A DNA stretch of 64,000 nt. It comes from Daphnia pulex (lineage: Eukaryota > Arthropoda > Branchiopoda > Diplostraca > Daphniidae). Shown here one piece after another: positions 47,001 through 63,000 of this stretch. Made by a program: the position numbers and the translations under genes. The stretch is taken from assembly GCF_021134715.1 (NCBI RefSeq), contig NC_060020.1:2914001-2978000 (forward strand), given 5' to 3'. Numbering within the stretch: the first letter of the stretch is position 1; each line of letters starts with the position of its first letter. The notes beneath the pieces are model-generated. The model was not told where the DNA came from, searched no databases, and saw only the letters and a list, made by a program, of their open reading frames with translations.

Positions 47001-47092
47001 AAAGGAATCTATACCTCGACGTAGGCAAAAATGTCGGTTACACTGATGGCGGATAGGACGATGGCGATGAAAAACACTTTTAAGTTCCACAT
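38021..47092 (-). CDS. Appl: Amyloid precursor protein orthologue (APPL)
   Basis: Type I membrane protein of neurons. Ten exons in transcript order: 47092-47015, 44472-44284, 41504-41378, 40932-40268, 40143-40046, 39946-39599, 39046-38886, 38815-38442, 38367-38221, 38131-38021; phases fit, 765 residues. Domains: signal peptide (1-22); E1 growth-factor-like domain ([41 protein letters not shown]); E1 copper-domain fold ([24 protein letters not shown]); acidic Asp/Glu region then a poly-Thr tract (about 220-335); E2 helices (354-560; [11 protein letters not shown]); linker; membrane helix (about 696-718); tail with VTPEERH (Thr739) and YENPTY (753-758). No Kunitz domain is present. The YENPTY sorting/adaptor signal is complete. 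The copper-domain histidines are replaced. Two very long introns follow exons 1 and 2. Identity is certain; small alternative exons may be missed. Confidence 0.97.
41505..44283 (-). other. Appl intron 2
   Basis: A 2.8-kb intron with purine-rich tracts and a TA repeat near 42865-42883. Several open frames up to 158 codons occur on both strands but look like chance. A GTTGCTAGGCGAC sequence (42542-42554) fits only the loose X-box pattern. Confidence 0.6.
44473..47014 (-). other. Appl intron 1
   Basis: A 2.5-kb intron separating the signal-peptide exon from the E1 domain, with several CA/TG microsatellites (for example 45433-45453 and 46855-46911). No coding exon is recognised. Intronic enhancers are plausible but not visible. 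Confidence 0.6.
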
Positions 47093-47274
47093 TTTTGTTG
47101 CTTCTTCTGTGTGTTGAGAGGGAACAGAGGAACACACCCACACTAACAACGAAATGAACTTTCTCGCTGCTCAGCTGCCTCTTTCTGAACTGACAGAGTG
47201 TGGACGATGCCAGGCTGCCAGATTAGTTTGCGACAGCCGCCGCTGAGGGGCAGCACCGATGCGACCTATTTCAC

Positions 47275-47286
47275 TGCGCCTGCGCG
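47275..47286. promoter_or_regulatory. NRF1/EWG-like motif near the Appl start
   Basis: TGCGCCTGCGCG differs by one base from the palindromic NRF1 (fly erect wing) consensus YGCGCAYGCGCR and lies about 185 bases upstream of the Appl ATG in a locally GC-rich island. Function is inference. Confidence 0.35.
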
Positions 47287-48822
47287 CCACATTTGAACAC
47301 GAAACTCCCAACTTTCTTCTTCTTTTTTTATTCCGTTTAAACACATATATTATAAAGGAAGTTGCTGGCATTTGGAAAACTAATAAGGTAAATTGAAAAT
47401 TGAAAACAAAAAAAAAAATAGAGAATTAAAACTGCCGTTGAGTTATACAACACTCCGCTCCGCTGTATGATTTTTACAAATTTTATTGGCCTTTTTTCTT
47501 CTTCTTTTTCTTCTCCTTCCCATATTTTGTTTCCCCTGCCTTTTGATTGAAGCAGTCGAGATGAAAAGCTGCGATTTAATAATATGCAGAAAGACGGGAG
47601 GAGCAATTTACGAGCTCCAAATGAGTTTTCCTTCCGAGTTCCGTGTCCGGCTCCGCCTCCTGTTTCTTCCTGTTACTTCCTCTGAAACGGAGCAAAGAAA
47701 ATGAGGCAATTTACCAGGAGGTCGGGAGGGAGAGAGAGAGAAAGATGTGTCAATAGCGAATGTTTGAATGTTGCTCTCCTTTTGAAAAGAAAACAAAAGC
47801 ATATAACGAGATTTTTGGGTACACACATAGACGAAGAAGTGCATCGTCGTATCGTTAAGGTAGGCAGCGCCCATACGTATACATACTATATAGCCCACAA
47901 TACAAATGCATCTCTCAACTAAAATGAAAATGAAAAAGGAAAATAATAACAAGGAAAAGAAGAAAAGAATCGAAAAGGAGCCGGCAGTTGGCGTCGTCAT
48001 CGATCCGCACGAAGGGACTTGTGACAGTCAGCACAAGTCACGAACTACACACACACACACACCGCGCCCGTCTCCAATATAGTAAAGTGTATATTGCTGT
48101 ATACATATATATATATATATCTATGCACAGTGGATAGACATCCATCAGCTAGAGCGAATAAAGCAAAAAGGTGGTTGCAGCAGCAGCAGCCATCATCATA
48201 TCGAATCGGTGAGGCGATGGTTGTGTGTGTGTGTGGTGATGCGGCTGGGCGGTGGCGGCCCTGCTATCGATTTTCCCGTCCGGGTCCCCCCCACACACAC
48301 ACAGCACTCATGGCGGTCGTCGTCTCTTTTCTTTTGCTCCCACCTTTTATTTTCATTCCCTCTCTCTCTCTCTTGTGTGTCGAGTATCTATCTCGATAGC
48401 TCGCCCGCCATCAATAATTCAAGTGCATCGCAGCCAGAGGCCGCGGCCGGCGTCTCTCTATGGCCAAAACCTAAACGACTTAGATAGAAGACCGTCCTCT
48501 AGACTACTATAGGCTATATGTACTAGACGCCATAGCTTTTGCCGATTGGCTTTCTCTATGTGACTACTGCGTGTGGACTGTGTAGAGCTTCACACGTCCA
48601 CAAAAAGCGACGACTGCACACGTAGATATCTCTTCCGCTCGTCTCCTCTCGACTCCAGTAGCACTCGGTCCCGCTGCTGCTGTGTGCATGCTGAAAAGCA
48701 TATAGCGACCGCGTCCGGCTCTGCTGTGTGCTGGCCTCTTCTATATGGTGGGGACGATTCTGGCCTCCTTTTGTGTTGCCCCCCCCCCCTTTTTCGACTG
48801 GAAAACGCCAGTGATTATGCAC

Positions 48823-48836
48823 GTCGCCGTGGCAAC
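48823..48836. promoter_or_regulatory. X-box-like motif, no gene assigned
   Basis: GTCGCCGTGGCAAC fits the RFX X-box with a 2-base spacer and near-palindromic halves. No start codon of a recognised gene is near; it may be chance or mark an unannotated promoter. Confidence 0.3.
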
Positions 48837-51800
48837 GCTCGTTTTCGCTTCCTTCGGCGCTGGATGCGTGATGACGCTCTAGCACAAGTCAATAACACTC
48901 GCCACCGCCGCTATACTCCGCTGAGACTGGGCTGCTGTTGGTGACAGCGGCAACTCAAATATATTTTGGCCCAGCACTCGGCTATCTATAGACAGTCGAC
49001 TATGGCTGGAGAGAGAGAGAGAGATATTTTTTTGATTATTATATTCGCATTGATTCGATTCCGCACGCTAGATTTACGCGCGCACCATATTGGCCAGTTG
49101 CTGCTGGCCCGTCCATTATTACTCTCTCCATTTCACTTGTGTCTCCCAGTCCAACTCTAAATGGACAGTCCATTCTATTTGGGTGGATAAAGTCACAGAC
49201 ACTAACCCCCTCCGCGCCAACGCGTAATTGATTCGAGGAAATCGGGAGCCAGCTACTCGTACGAAAATTTGCCCTTCATTGCTAATCGCCATATGCGGAT
49301 GATGGCAATTGCCTGTGGGTGGGGGGGAATGCTGGGCCAACACTTTATATACATCCAACACAATGTGGCCCGTTTGGCAGAATGGAAAAGTCTCTTTTGA
49401 CGAGAGTCTAGAAAGTAAACTGTAGCATTCAGTGAGCGGGTGGCGGGACTATAGCTGCTCTATGTGTGTACAGTACACATTGATGTGGGCGGCGGAATTG
49501 AATCCGGGCGGCTGCTGCATGTGCATGGCCATTACCAACGGAGATCCGGTTGCAATATCCTTGGCAGCAATGGCAATGGCAATGGCGATGGCACCACCAC
49601 CACGGTCCATGCAGCCAAGGACACGGGAGTTCGATAAGAGCCCTGGTTCTACTGTCCGGAGTTGCGAGATTGCAACACGGCCAGTTGGTCCGGCTCCTCT
49701 ACGTGTGTACGTTCTATATCCACAATAGAAGCCGTCGAAAATATAGGCCATTACTCTCCTTATTTTTCTTCTTCTTCCAATAACAGTTGCGAGTTGTACA
49801 ATAACTATCCAGGCTTAGTTATATAGACTCTTATGTAACCCTGTCAACCAACTTGGCAACGGCCATTTAAGAGAGCAACTGTTTATATAATGAAATGATG
49901 ATGTTTTATGTGTTATATTGCGTCATGGCTTGACTATATACAACCGCCACTTGTGCAATTACTTTCAACTGTTATGTTGGAACGGTTTGACGAATTGGAG
50001 ACAGCCGACTGATTAGAGTCTCTTTTTGTTATCCTGTTGACCGTAAATAGGAGAACCCAAATGGCGGATGATGGAGAAAGATGTTGTGATGGGTGGGGAA
50101 GACATTATCAACTCTAATTAAGTAGCGTGTATAGCATCGGATATGTCTCTAGGCTAAATGAAGGATATCTCGGTCGTCGTCTTATAAGACAAATAATAAC
50201 AAGACGACAGCCTAAATATATCTGGGAGATAGCTAGGGCGGGGCTGTTTCTATATTGGAATTTCGCGCCCAGTGACCTTGTCGGATTACATCGGATTACA
50301 TGCCCATTGGCAATGAAGATTGAAGTCTCGGCGGGAGCACGACCGGGACACAAAGACATGGCGGATTGCGGCCGCTGGTCTATATTATTATATCTATACA
50401 ACTGCTGCGCCGAGCTCACGGACTGATGCTGGATCACAGCAGCCCCAGCAGCAGCATTGGGTGAGCGAGATTGAATTAGAGCAAAATGAGAAACGAATTA
50501 TTTCACAGCTGCGGCTTCCTTAAATATTCTCATTCCGGCCGTTTGTCCCACCCCGCTCCTTCCATCCATGTGATTCGACGACTTACTTTGGCAAGGAGCT
50601 GCCGGCGTGCTCCTTCAGCTCCTTCAGGAGCTAATTCCAGATAGATTAATCCGTTCAATTCGTCGGCGACTATGTGTGTGTGTGCTGTGTGCACAGTCTT
50701 TGCTTGCTGATTTATTTACATCTCAAGTTGGGGCCATAGCAGCAGCCCGGAGGGGGGTCTCAGCATTTATTAGGAGCAGCCGTCTGGGCCTCCTTCTGGC
50801 TATTACTTGGCGCAAACTGTTTAAATACGCCAATATATGCAGTGCTTTATACATGTTAAGAAGGGAAGTAGGTAGAAAGCAGGAGCAGCATCTACTCTCG
50901 ACTCATATAAGCCCCGACCCATCACTAGATCCTACTATCCTGCCCTCCTTGTACATATTTAACTATACAGCAAAGAAGAACACATCCAGCAGCATCTCTC
51001 CATTTGGTATAGATAGAAATTCGCTTGTGCTGTTGGCCTCCTCCGCACACTATATACCATTCCATCGTCTACTAATCAATATATCCTCTGGGTCCTTTTT
51101 GCTTGTGTGTGTGTCGTGTGTCGCCGATTCCTTCCTTCCTTCCTTTTATTCTCATATAGTGTGTGTGTCTCTGCTCCTACTAGGGTCTTGTGACGCATCC
51201 GCTGGCTCTCTCACAGGCTCCAGTCAAGCAGCGCTAAGCGGCGGCCGGGGCCCATCTCCTCCGGCCGAAAGCAAGCGCAGAAAATAGAAGATATATAGAA
51301 CTGAAAGGGAGGTATACATATACAGTTCTTGGCTGGGCCGGCTGTTAGATTCTCTTCTATATATATAAGAGAGAGAGAAATAAGGGGCCACAGAAGTGGA
51401 GCGGAGAGAATATAAGGGATCTGTTCTCTCCCCTTCATATAGACGAACCAAGGAGCTCATAGCAGACGAGTGTCTATTGAAGAAGCCCGGCTCCCCGTAA
51501 ATATATATATATATCACAACTCAATTGGACTGGCAGCAACTCAAGCGTCCCATTAATATATATACACACACACAGGCCTTTTTTATTTTATTTTTATTTT
51601 ATTTCATTTTCTTTATATACGTCTCAATTATAGATTATTAAGCTGCGCACACTTTCTGCTCCAGGCTTCTCTGGGAATTAAGGAATAAACAGTTTTTTTT
51701 AAATCTTTCATTCGTCATCCGTCTGCTTGTTTTCATTAAATCAAAACCTCTTCAAAGTCTGAATTTAGTCTAAATGAATATTAACAGCAAGTCTATTCAA

Positions 51801-52398
51801 AACGCAGTTAATATTGGATGGGCCTTTTTCAGATGTCTAGACTGATGGATGTGATGTAATATGCCTTTTGTCAGTCAATATATAAGATATAAAGTCATCA
51901 GGACTGATGGAACCTGAATATCCTTTCAGCCAACTATCCTGCGCTGATCCTAAGAATGGCATGCTATGACTTTTGATGAGATTATATTTCGATCAAATGC
52001 GATCAAATAGAAAAGGCTTTTCCCCCCGGAAGCTTTTAATCATTCGCTGCCATCGCCGTAATTATATACCTGCGTGCCAAATTGATCTCCATCAGTCTCT
52101 CTCGAATGATGATGACCTGAATTCATTTTGATTTATTCGGCTCGGAGCCAATCAGCCGATCCGCGTCCTTATAGCCATCACAGTAAAAAGATCAAATGAC
52201 GCAATCAATAAGACTTTTGAATATCGAGTCAGTTTCACAAGTATAATTTGTTTCACAAAGATTTTCATGTTGTCGTTAGAATATAGTATCGAGGTTTAGT
52301 CACAAGGAGAGGAAAAGGGAATAATAAGGTCAAACATTTGTCGGGGATAGAGGATCGAGATGGTTTATAATAATAATATGAATAATATTACGCTTAGA

Positions 52399-52422
52399 CA
52401 CACACACACACACACACACACA
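52399..52422 (+). repeat. (CA)12 microsatellite
   Basis: Twelve uninterrupted CA units in the region 3' of the CDKL1 gene; likely polymorphic. Confidence 0.95.
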
Positions 52423-53446
52423 ACGCCAAAGGATGTATATAAGAGAAGAAACACTTTCGGTATCAAAAAATCAAACTGACGTAAGTACAGAAGAAGAAGA
52501 AGAACATCTAAAAGAAAAATAAAAAGGGAAAAAGACGAAGGGGAGACTGGCGTATTACGATTCCGATCGTGTACACGATCCGTATCGCGTCACAAACAAG
52601 AAGAAAGAGAAAAAGAGAAGAGGGGGGATTATAGACACAGAGAGCGCGTGTGTGTGTGTACATGTATAAGAGAAAAGAAAAGAAAAGAAAAAGAGAGCAT
52701 CAAAAGGCGTTTCCCAACGATTGGCGGATGAGACCGACAACAACACAACGAAGGCCGGGGCTCTATCCTTCTTTTTTCTACTCCGGACGATATGATGAAG
52801 GAAAAGTTAAATGCCGTTCGATGTTTGGTGGTGATAAACAAACACAAAGAAAATAAAAAAAACAACACAGTACACGACGAGTTAAAAGGAAATTATCCTG
52901 GTTATATAATACGGACAAAAGAAGATGGGGCCTCCAGGGTTTATTATTTTTCTTCTTGTTGGCGCAGTAGAGAGAGAGAAACAACACACAGACAATATTC
53001 GACAGTACAATGGCCCTCTGTATCAAGGTATGGGGGCTGTTATCATTGTACCAACAATCATCACGCAACGGCAATTTCCAAATAGCTGCCCAGTGTTGAG
53101 CACCTTTGTTTCTTTTCAAATTTCCTCCCAATTTGACGAAATAACCCCCAAAAAACAATTGCAGCGAATTTCCCCCTTTTTTTCTATTTGGAATTGAATA
53201 ACATCGACAGAAAAATAATACGGAACACAATCAACTGTATATAGGTAGTGAACAGCTGGAGGGCAACTCAATTGAAACGACCTAGTGCTTTTGTGTACGT
53301 TGGAATAATCCAATCGAAATTCCGGCAGAAGAATTGGGCGGCGGCGGTGGCGTCGCGACGCGCCTTGCGCTATCAATTTGGTAATGGCCTGAGGTTATGT
53401 GATGGGTTTTTTCTTCTTCTTCTTCTTGTTATATTTTTCTTTACGA

Positions 53447-53923
53447 TTATTTCTGGCCGTAACGGTGGCGTTGATGGACTGACGTACTGGGCGCCACCGC
53501 TCCGACCAATAAGCGTCTGACTCCCGCCGCTTTTATGATTGGGACCGTTAGCGAATGATGATGACGCGATTCCAACAGCCTCGTCGTCGTCGTCGTGTAA
53601 CTCGACTGCTGCTGCTGCTGCTGGGACGACGCAGGAGGGAGAGGAGTACTCTTGTGATAATGATGATGCTGCTGATATCCAACTTGATTCGCCTTATTAT
53701 GATGATGGGCGTTGGCTGCTGGGGTGAAACTATTGCCCGTCTTGTTGCTGCTGATCTCGGCCGCTGTCGCCCGCCTGCTGCGCGTCATGACCCCGCAAGA
53801 GTCGGGTTGTTGCTGTGCTGTTGTTGTTGGTGTTGTTGTCGCTGGTGAGACGATAATTCCGTACTGCTGGCGCTTCTTCTTCTTCTGCTCCGCTGCTGCC
53901 GGACTGACCCCTTGACCCGCTCC
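53447..53923 (-). other. In-frame open extension after the CDKL1 stop (readthrough candidate)
   Basis: Directly after the CDKL1 TGA (53926-53924) the same frame stays open for 158 codons to a TAA at 53449-53447. The predicted peptide is Gln/His/Ser/Thr-rich: GAGQGVSPAAAEQKKKK, QVGYQQHHHYHKSTP, then a Q6 run and T5. The composition looks like a protein-coding low-complexity tail rather than AT-rich 3' UTR. The stop context is UGA-G, which is not among the most leaky. Alternatives are a recent stop mutation, an alternative 3' splice form bypassing the stop, an assembly error, or simple triplet repeats in a UTR. Confidence 0.4.
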
Positions 53924-58434
<4,511 letters not shown>

Positions 58435-59020
58435 TTATCTTTTCTGTCTGCTAGGAGAGGAATGTTCAGGGCCCGGTTATAAATCACTGGCTGGCGCAGA
58501 CAAGGAGGAGCTGTAACCCCCTGAATTGGCAATCACTCCACTGGGGGGGGGAGAATATCTATTCGAAATCTATTCTGTCTGTCGACTTGCAACAATAACA
58601 AACAAGGAAACCAGCACCAAACAATCAAAGACGAGACACCATCACACACACTGGATGGGAACTGCAGTTGCTGCTGGTCCGTCCATATTATTATCACGGC
58701 GATTGTCTAAGCTCTGTCGGATGGACAAACAGCCGCCCTTTTGGCCGCTGCTGATGAAACGAAAATGACTCGACTGCCGATGCCGAGCAGCAGCTAAGGG
58801 CTAGACCGCTGGTGGGGGGGGGGTAAAGTGCGTGTTGTGGGTTTCACCGTTCGTGAGTGATGGTAGTGGTGGCTCCTTGTAGGATATGAAATAAGGTTGC
58901 TTCCATCTTTGCTCTGACTCCTTGGCTGCACACTTCTTGCCCTGGACAAGTATCCCTAAGACTAGCTGCTGCTGCTGCTGGGCCCCGGCCTGGTTACCAC
59001 ATTTTCTTCTGTTTGATTCG

Positions 59021-59035
59021 GTTGCCCATGGCAAC
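59021..59035. promoter_or_regulatory. Near-perfect RFX X-box upstream of the CDKL1 kinase exons
   Basis: GTTGCCCATGGCAAC is an inverted repeat of GTTGCC around a 3-base spacer, the strongest X-box in the window. It lies about 0.67 kb upstream of the first kinase exon, inside the intron that would follow the 59808-60013 exon. This suggests a promoter between the two. Confidence 0.6.
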
Positions 59036-59807
59036 GTCCACTACTACCGTACACCTATCCATAATATAAGCTCACCCTCCCGCTTTTGTGCGTGCAGACT
59101 ATGATAACTCCCCACCTACCCCCCTCCCCTGTCTATCCCTCCTCCCTTCCTGGACAACCGGCCAGGCTTTTTTTCTTTTCCTCCATCGAGTTTCACGTGT
59201 TAGGACGTCCTTATTGAACGGAAACTCCTGCGCCGTTCCGAAAATGAAAAAGTTGGATGAAGCAAAAGAATAAAGAGGGGAGGCAAACTATCAGGGTGTG
59301 TTATCCTATAAAACCTTAACAACACGGCGGGTACCGAAAGTCTCTCTCTCTCTCCACGTATTCTACACGTTCCAGGGGTTTCTATATGTATCGAAAAGAA
59401 TCTTCTCGTCCTCCTTTCCCCTCCTTCTCTTTGTTGTTGTTGTTGTTGTCAGGGAGCGGCGGCATCAGTCGTGGCGGATGGCATACTACTACTCTAGCAG
59501 ACAAACCACCCACTTGACCCGGCGATGCACAACATTTCTTACGTGGGGACGACGACAATACATACCTACCACCCTAGGTAGTCCGTATATAGAGGCTCTA
59601 TTTGTGTGTGCAAGTTGACAGTTGGTGTACGTACACAATGACACGGAGACACGAAAGATTTTCCTTTTTTTTTTTATCCCTTTCAAAAGTTTCAATTTTC
59701 AAACTTGGCGCCATGTCTCAAATTTGAAAAATCCCCGCGATTTTTGTGACTTGGTAATTTCGAATGAATTGACTATATATTCGAAGTAGAATTTAGACTG
59801 TACATAC

Positions 59808-60013
59808 CTTGAATTGCTGAGGACAAAAGTCCGATTGGGGGCAGCCATCCAGAGTCGCGATTCGGCCAACCAGCGCTCCATGATGCCCGTCTTGTCGACG
59901 GGCGGCGAGACGCGTTTACGATGATTCTCTCGGGCGATTTCGTGACGCGATGTGATGGCAGCAAGCGACAAGTGGAATGGAACGTCAATTTCGCAAACGG
60001 TTAAAGGGCCCAT
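59808..60013 (-). CDS. Putative alternative 5' exon of CDKL1
   Basis: An open segment from the ATG at 60013 ends AGCAATTCAAG before GTATGT at 59807. Its phase joins exactly to the acceptor at 58352, giving ..[21 protein letters not shown]. It would add about 77 residues (68 here plus about 9 between the acceptor and the kinase ATG) before the kinase start: MGPLTVCEIDVPFHLSLA and later GIMERWLAESRLWM. No domain is recognised and CDKL1 proteins usually lack such an extension. It may be a spurious join, a tissue-specific first exon, or part of a 5' UTR. Evidence is only splice-site quality and phase. Confidence 0.35.
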
Positions 60014-63000
60014 CAATATGGCTCGCGGGGTTGGGTGCCTGGGTGGTTGAAAATCCTGTCATCCGCAATTGGAATCCAATTAAATGCACGAAATTGGCCG
60101 CCGGGACATTCCAAGAAACAACAAAACGGCCAGCCAATGTTACAACAGACACAATTGCTCTCTGTAGTCGCGCTTACCAACGATGGGGGGAAACTGAGAA
60201 GAAGAAAAAACGAGTCGATGTGCTCACCGCCACGGCTCAATACCTTGTAATCTACATCCAGAGACTATCTACGTGAATATACCCGCAGCAACTCTGAACG
60301 CAGCAACAACAACGGGCAACCGTTTTCTTATATATATTCACCCTCATGTATAAAAGAGAGAGAATGCCCGCTGGTGGTGCTGATGATGGTCTACCATATA
60401 ATACCAAATGCGGGTTGGTGGCAGGTTTTTTTGATCATCAACAGACACGGGTTCAATTAACAATGCGACATCCCCCCCTCCCCCTACTAGCTCTCCCTTA
60501 TTCTCTATACAGACAACAGCCCTATCACTCGTGTTGTTGTGTGTGTTCACTTTTTCTCATTTTTATTCTTCTATACTACACACACATAGGGGAATAGACA
60601 GAGAACATCACGATATGTAAGGGGGGGACAATGATACATTGGATCCATCCGGCAATGAACCAGACAGGCAAAGAAACTCTCCTGATGGATATCCATGCAC
60701 CGTATACTATACTACATGTTCCACGTGCTTTTATTCTATTACACAAGGTATATATAGACTAGATAGTCTAGCAGCTATAAATGATACGCCGGAAGATAAA
60801 AATGGAATCCGATATAGATTCGCCCTATAGCTATAGCATATAGCTCAAATGCTCGTGGTTGTTTATTTCTATCTCTCTCCAGAAAGTTATTAAAAGCCAT
60901 CGCCGGCGACATGTATATGGCCGCCAGTCGATCGTCCTGTGTGCTGTGAGGAGCAGGACCCAGCAGTCACGATGGATGTCGGTCGTCGGTCCCCAAACTT
61001 GATGAATTGTTAATAGACACAGCCGTGTGCAATTAGAATAATGAGCCAAGCCAGCAAATATGGAGAGAATCATATAAGGGCTATACTGGTAGAACTGTAG
61101 CTATATAGTCGGACATGTATATATACGTGCCTTTATGAAATGCAGAGCTGTAAAATAATCGTGGGGCAATGCGGTCGTGGTTCTTTCCATGTCTGTGCGA
61201 CTTTTTCTTCTTTGCATAAACTGTTTAAGTCGTAATAGAAGAATCAAGTCTGAAAGAAGAAGAGGCAAATAGCTGCAAGAAGATATTCCATTCAAAGATA
61301 AAAAAGCGGCACACCATCGATCGTCATAATAACGCCACTTTGGTTTCGTAATCTGTAGAAAAGAAGATGATAAAGAGAAACGATGAGCGAGAATGAAAAT
61401 GAAAGATATGTGGGTGGGCGGGATTGATGCCAATCGACTGGTAGGCCTATTATAGAAGATATGAGGCTGGGTGGCAACGCCATTTTTCTGATACATACAT
61501 TTACAGCCCTGCCAATCTGCGGAGCATCGTCATCATCTATTATATAGCCGACAGCTATAAATCTATATCTAACATAACTCGACGGTATAAATCTTTGGGA
61601 TTTTGGTCGCCAGCAGCAAGCAATAATATAAAAGTCGATATCAGAGATATAGGTTGATCCTTCATGATTACATCACCTAACGTGAATTAAGTTTGGCCAA
61701 AAAAAACGTAATATGCGTTACGCAAGAGCGTTCTAGCTCTTGTAGGCTATTTGTGACACGGAATTTCAGGTTACGGAACATTGCGGTATTGTCGAAAAGG
61801 CGTAGCCGTCCGCTATATAGAACTATACGCAACACTGAAATGACTGAACGACACGGCATGTGATGGTTATCTGCCGCCATAACGGCTACGTACTATGTTA
61901 TTATCGTCGGCCGCATAAATGACGTCAGATCAGCACAGTCAATGTCAAGCGGCCCAATACGTGAACTTATATAATAAAATATGGGACGAGGTTAATAAAG
62001 TCCATTTTCTTAAATGAAAAAAAGGAGGAAAATGGCGATTTCGTGCAGAAATATCCGCAGTTTTTTGTTTTCTTCTTATATCCAACACGATCGCGTATTA
62101 TCACATTTCCATTATTAATATTTTCTTTCGTTTGGTTTCGGGAAAAATCCGGAATTAGAATTGATACCAACATCATACGCCATCAAGTCACGTTTTCCAT
62201 ATGCATTACACATACTGTATAGTGCGGGAGCCATTGCTGGGCAGCAGTATTCCGTCATGCGACTGACAAGAAAAGTCTCGTGAGTCACGACCAAAGAAAC
62301 AAAAACCCCCACCATTTCGCCCTTGGCATTTCTAATGAGAAATACTACTGCTAGAGCTAGAGCTCATCACCCCATACTGAGGTTTCGTGTCGTCGGAAAT
62401 CCCTCCCTCTTTCGGATACAAAAGAATTGGATATAGAAATGTGTACTAGGCCATATCTCATTATTTATCCGTTTGCCATTGGGATATATGTATGTATATA
62501 GTGGGAATCAGTCTGGAATAACTGAAGCATCCCATAGATCATCAGCCAATAGAACACGTTCGTGTAATTATGACGTCACCCCCTCCTCTCGCTCCACAAT
62601 CATCGATTCTTTGGCTTTTTTTTCTATAGACCATAGAACCCCACGGCCTTTTGTTTTTTTTTATTTGATGGATCGTCCGTTATAGAATTTTCGGGTCTGA
62701 GTCATATGCGAATGATTCATTCCTCCCCCCCATTTTTTTTCTTCTTTACCCCGGACGTTGTACTATATATTGTTACGTTATTGCGATATGTTTTAGATAT
62801 TGGATGTTATACTGTAGAAGGGCGTGCCTGTGTGTATCGAAGTTATACTTTATGTATACTTTTAACCTTTTTCTTTTTTTCAAAAAGAACCCAGACGGAT
62901 TTAATATATGATTCTTTTATCTTCCGGGGCTCGTTCCTTCTTCATTCATTACATATCCAACGCACGAACTTTTCGTGGGGGGGAGGCGAACATTTCATCG

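Larger units (their letters stand above)
47093..53446. other. Long intergenic region upstream of Appl
   Basis: About 6.3 kb lying 5' of Appl and 3' of the CDKL1 gene, expected to hold the Appl promoter. It is dense in CA/TG, TA and GA tracts and short TATATA stretches. A plus-strand open frame at 50607-51287 (226 codons) has no recognisable domain and simple composition. A hairpin-like AAGGAGC..GCTCCTT and AGCTCCT..AGGAGCT pair sits at 50593-50632. Confidence 0.55.

Noticed and set aside
47221..47270. REST/NRSF RE1-like sequence upstream of Appl
   Set aside because: Only the CAGCACC half matches; the second half diverges and arthropods generally lack REST.
50607..51287. 226-codon plus-strand open frame
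   Set aside because: No recognisable domain, Ser/Leu/Arg-biased composition, surrounded by simple repeats; no splice or promoter support. Judged a chance open frame.
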